Below, piece after piece: positions 42,001 to 43,919 of a stretch of 43,919 nt of DNA. The DNA is from a virus. The stretch lies in the IMG/VR virus record IMGVR_UViG_3300020190_000114, positions 1-43,919 of that record; one strand, 5' to 3'. The notes below the pieces were generated by a model. It was not told where the DNA came from, searched no databases, and worked only from the letters and a program-made list of their open reading frames with translations. The stretch's first letter is position 1. Each line of letters starts with the position of its first letter. Both the position numbers and the translations under genes were made by a program.

Positions 42001-43919
42001 TCGGTGTATTGGTTGAAAGAGGTGTATTGGTTGGTGTTGGAGTTTGAGTCTGTGTCGGTGTCTCAGTCGGAGTAGCCGTTTCTGTTGGTGTTTGAGTCTG
42101 TGTCGGTGTCTCAGTCGGAGTAGCCGTTTCTGTTGGTGTTTGAGTTGGTGTTGGTGTATTAGTGATTTGTGCAGTTACACTTGCAGTTGGTGTAACCGTT
42201 TCTGTTGGAGTTGGAGTCTGAGTAGTCGTTTCTATTGGTGTTTGAGTCTGTGTCGGTGTCTCAGTTGGTGTAACCGTTTCTGTTGGAGTTGGAGTCTGAG
42301 TAGTCGTTTCTATTGGTGTTTGAGTCTGTGTCGGTGTCTCAGTCGGAGTAGCCGTTTGTGTTGGTGTTGGAGTCTGAGTTGCAGTTTTCGGAGGCGTCCG
42401 AGTTGGTGTAGGTGTATTGGTTGAAAGAGGCGTATTGGTTGGTGTTGGAGTCTGAGTTGCAGTTTTCGGGGGTGTCAGAGATGGTGTAGGTGTATTGGTT
42501 GAAAGAGGTGTATTGGTTGGTGTTGGAGTCTGTGTTGCAGTTTTCGGGGGTGTCAGAGATGGTGTAGGTGTATTGGTTGAAAGAGGTGTATTGGTTGGTG
42601 TTGGTGTGCCGCCGGGGGTTCCGCTTATAGTTTGGGTTGGAGTAATTGGTGGAGTGCCGGATTGAGAAGGTTCTATGGTTGTAGAACAAGCCCCACTGCA
42701 AACATTACCAATTTCAGCACACCAATCAATTTCACTAAGCCAAGTACTCGTGCAAGGTGGGCAAGTGCATATACCACCACCTGAACAATTTCCAATAGTG
42801 TTTGTTGAGTTGTTAAAGCAACACTCAGGTGCTTCAGAACACTTTTGTTCTGCTATACTTGCTGCATCAATTGAAATCTGTCCAGTACTGGTACAAGTGC
42901 CACTAGGACCACAAGAATTACTGTAAATCAGTCCACCCGATTCAGAGTTATATCCACAGCAGTTTGCGCTATATTTGACTTCTACAACACAGCAAGAGCA
43001 AACACCATTCACACATTCGCAAGCGTATTGTGCAAGTAGTTTACATCCATCTGCTGCTCCAGGCTCAGAGATAAATGGATCATCAGTGTTTCTAGGAGAG
43101 GAAATTGCAGAACGGAAAAGTATATCAGGGCAGTCATTGTCACTCCGCTCCATCTGAGTCCAAAAGTAAACTCCAAGATAATCGTCACCATTGTTACCGA
43201 TTACTTTACCATCAACATCTGGCACCTCTAGAGTTACTTCGTACTTTTTCCAAGTACGATCCAACACAATTGGAATTAGTGGAGAGTAAACTGGATCACT
43301 TGTTCCAATTTCAATGTTATAATCAAGAGTGCTGCATCCTGAAATACCATCAGTTTCTGATGATTCAATTTCAATTCCGTACTCATTGCTGCATAGTCCG
43401 ATTGTATTGATATCGTTACATACAGCAGTTGTAGGATCATCTTGCATGAATCCAACGCACACGCTTCGCACAAACGAATTGTCCATTTCAAGCACACCAA
43501 CCCCACAGTCATCACATGGGAAAGGTTTTGGTGTTGCTGATGGAACAATAGTAGGACATGGAGTTCTAGACGGAGTTACTGTTTGAGTTGCGGTAGGTGT
43601 TGGTGTGTTGGTTGCAGTAGATGTCGGTGTTGGTGTGTTGGTTGCGCTAGATGTCGGTGTTTGTGTAGGAGCAGCAGTACTGGTTGGTGTTGCTGTTTGA
43701 GTTGCGGTAGGTGTTGGTGTGTTGGTTGCGCTAGATGTCGGTGTTTGTGTGCTTGTTGGAGTTTGGGTTGGAGTTTGGGTTGCAGTTTGTGTTGGAGTCT
43801 GTGTTGCAGTTTCTGCTGGCGTACTTGCCGGAGTTTCTGCTGGCGTGGGCGCCGGAGTTTCTGCTGGCGTACTTGCCGGGGTTTCTGCTGGCGTGGGTGC
43901 CGGAGTTTCTGCTGGCGTA
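39089..43919 (-). CDS. Giant multidomain fibre/adhesin, 5' end outside window
   Basis: The frame is open from the stop at 39089 to the window edge (at least 1609 codons). A GTG at 43495 is in frame but inside continuous coding sequence. Order of parts: a Pro/Thr linker (43919 to about 43530); a segment with [16 protein letters not shown] and [11 protein letters not shown]; a Cys-rich block with about 20 cysteines (43135-42686); a Pro/Thr repeat linker (about 42660-41790); [14 protein letters not shown] and EKCQRFYE, seen in phage fibres; and a C-terminal region of about 690 residues resembling a TIM-barrel hyaluronidase ([38 protein letters not shown]). A receptor-binding or glycan-degrading tail protein is likely. 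The domain identities are inference. Confidence 0.75.
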   Translation of the reverse strand, partial: TPAETPAPTPAETPASTPAETPAPTPAETPASTPAETATQTPTQTATQTPTQTPTSTQTPTSSATNTPTPTATQTATPTSTAAPTQTPTSSATNTPTPTSTATNTPTPTATQTVTPSRTPCPTIVPSATPKPFPCDDCGVGVLEMDNSFVRSVCVGFMQDDPTTAVCNDINTIGLCSNEYGIEIESSETDGISGCSTLDYNIEIGTSDPVYSPLIPIVLDRTWKKYEVTLEVPDVDGKVIGNNGDDYLGVYFWTQMERSDNDCPDILFRSAISSPRNTDDPFISEPGAADGCKLLAQYACECVNGVCSCCVVEVKYSANCCGYNSESGGLIYSNSCGPSGTCTSTGQISIDAASIAEQKCSEAPECCFNNSTNTIGNCSGGGICTCPPCTSTWLSEIDWCAEIGNVCSGACSTTIEPSQSGTPPITPTQTISGTPGGTPTPTNTPLSTNTPTPSLTPPKTATQTPTPTNTPLSTNTPTPSLTPPKTATQTPTPTNTPLSTNTPTPTRTPPKTATQTPTPTQTATPTETPTQTQTPIETTTQTPTPTETVTPTETPTQTQTPIETTTQTPTPTETVTPTASVTAQITNTPTPTQTPTETATPTETPTQTQTPTETATPTETPTQTQTPTPTNTPLSTNTPTPTRTPPKTATQTPTPTNTPLSTNTPTPTRTPPKTATQTPTPTSTGTPANTPTQTHTPTHTPTHTPTPSPSMAPRTEAPILSPCIGAWESFVYRGVVSLASVQLEEGDTANEFAYEDHYKTLEKCQRFYEVGTSSVTTVTDGTNAAVGVFKVVQMKRTKRNKPDIFVTIDESTGLIETLDIGQLDQRKFVLEVGVTGSQAGVRRVKFNWIADSEIPMYNNVQITEEGSVGRTTDICAEETACHLAQTCKVVSEDDPSCGTVPGFQPRTAAQEGLPQNTFKMFFSEIPSKDMDATYANDLEEMYGGLMHFFYDHSNEMWPYAVGEPLAGQTAVGNSIGGTDPRNHYWIMITGPRFDALGRPCDPAGPDASDGTGGIWSADQNWSVWDAESQLKTNRSFRGRSGFSLPGSLGDNSNIQDSRTFADYTISNLDFEFQFRALLPSYFRTNNSDYTDWIQRGCTGPDNCPDAKRIDPLLEESKDYIYHQLSGTSGENIVVTYRTIVENMIALARYVQNAPVSDLPLAGKPTGYYGFPHIHLWGQPIARDNENNPIAVGYHQLTSEQREALKDFSYNRLEPIMLASDYLQPSLYNLYTQAFLGNGTVGNINDQDPTGEYYSPFFKKSPWGGATQTQENWEANNRDLLEIAKRAGKPVYPAISTLLWGAGQVIEHGGEYHGWHFTTMCNPDCTGVAGRAPSGVIGNCYEDWRCWDKVLPIQDFIATQIKPIIEMGGDGASYWWSPSYWQNLSAARTREMGDWWTVFTDINPNITQYDITAFPTSITGPDGTRWNFSDAEDISKIARWYYILDTYPLLMRKEIERLGMSNPTITTWINSYPQTDGSSAQQGHIYQYDNRLFLPERQQYFNNRHLVRMFFKTYLLDGADPSDTNDARLGDMAGSQVGEGWHAAALHRFIKVGWSKYQLHYANAAKQYINTNTIAAEWDVVAAFGGQEAFDDLLQDINQDPSGGIAPGSI
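41797..42615 (-). repeat. 78-bp tandem repeats encoding Pro/Thr-rich linker
   Basis: Two types of 78-bp unit, each encoding 26 residues. Type A encodes [16 protein letters not shown] then TPPKTATQ, with five copies in two groups (about 41890-42045 and 42375-42615). Type B encodes [20 protein letters not shown] then IETTTQ, two adjacent copies (about 42200-42355). Intervals are multiples of three, so copy-number change keeps the frame. The encoded linker is extended and Thr-rich. Confidence 0.9.
43530..43919 (-). repeat. Second Pro/Thr-rich repeat region, runs off window
   Basis: Short units encoding TPAETPAS or TPAETPAP at the edge, then [13 protein letters not shown] and two copies encoding [17 protein letters not shown]-like sequence. 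All are in frame with the giant fibre gene. Unit lengths differ from the 78-bp repeats of the inner linker. Confidence 0.8.

Noticed and set aside
41797-42615. Regular repeats that could be mistaken for a CRISPR array
   Set aside because: Units are contiguous with no unique spacers, all in frame in one gene, and encode a Pro/Thr linker.

Overview
The window is part of a T4-like myovirus (tailed phage) genome, or a contig of one. About 46 genes all lie on the minus strand, closely packed and often overlapping by 1-4 bases (ATGA or TAATG). The order of the core genes, read in the direction of transcription (high to low coordinates), matches marine cyanophage-type T4-like phages: gp13-14-15-16-17-18-19-20 (neck, terminase, tail, portal), gp21-22-23 (protease, scaffold, capsid), gp3-uvsY-uvsW-gp55, gp47-46, rnh, gp45-44-62-regA. 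I see no photosynthesis genes, tRNAs, insertion sequences or CRISPR arrays, and the sequence does not settle the host.

Layout: 43919-39089 is the 3' part of a giant multidomain fibre/adhesin with Pro/Thr repeat linkers, a cysteine-rich insert and a C-terminal TIM-barrel-like domain resembling hyaluronidase. 39059-36368 holds a fibre-like protein and two unknown genes. 36317-20420 is the virion module: neck, terminase, tail sheath and tube, portal, two inserted structural/fibre genes, prohead core, protease, scaffold, capsid and tail completion protein. 20389-16585 holds recombination and late-transcription genes (UvsY, dCMP deaminase, UvsW, an unknown, gp55 sigma). 16549-13770 is the gp47/gp46 nuclease. 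13773-9409 is an accessory cassette translationally coupled to gp46: a methyltransferase with an unusual catalytic motif, a fold-type-II PLP enzyme, an N4/N6-type DNA methylase and a degenerate eukaryotic-type glutamine synthetase. 9370-6534 holds an unknown protein, RNase H and three small genes. 6495-3043 holds the clamp, clamp loader and RegA, interrupted by a methyltransferase and a GroES-like co-chaperonin. 3031-1 holds a GT25-like glycosyltransferase, dUTPase, a DUF1599/Nmad1 protein, a GlcNAc-transferase-like protein and the start of an HtrL/YibB-like protein.

Regulation visible in sequence: three sigma70-like promoters with a TATACT -10 box precede gp47, the 9370 gene and gp45, and an extended -10 precedes gp55. 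A CATAAATA box, close to the T4 late promoter TATAAATA, lies upstream of the sheath, scaffold and inserted fibre genes. A strong intrinsic terminator follows the capsid gene.

The most unusual content is the 13773-9409 cassette. Its glutamine-synthetase-like protein keeps the fold signatures but has lost most metal- and substrate-binding residues. Also notable are the fibre domain split by a roughly 460-residue insertion, and a portal protein with a duplicated C-terminal segment. All family assignments come from reading the sequences; no database search was run.
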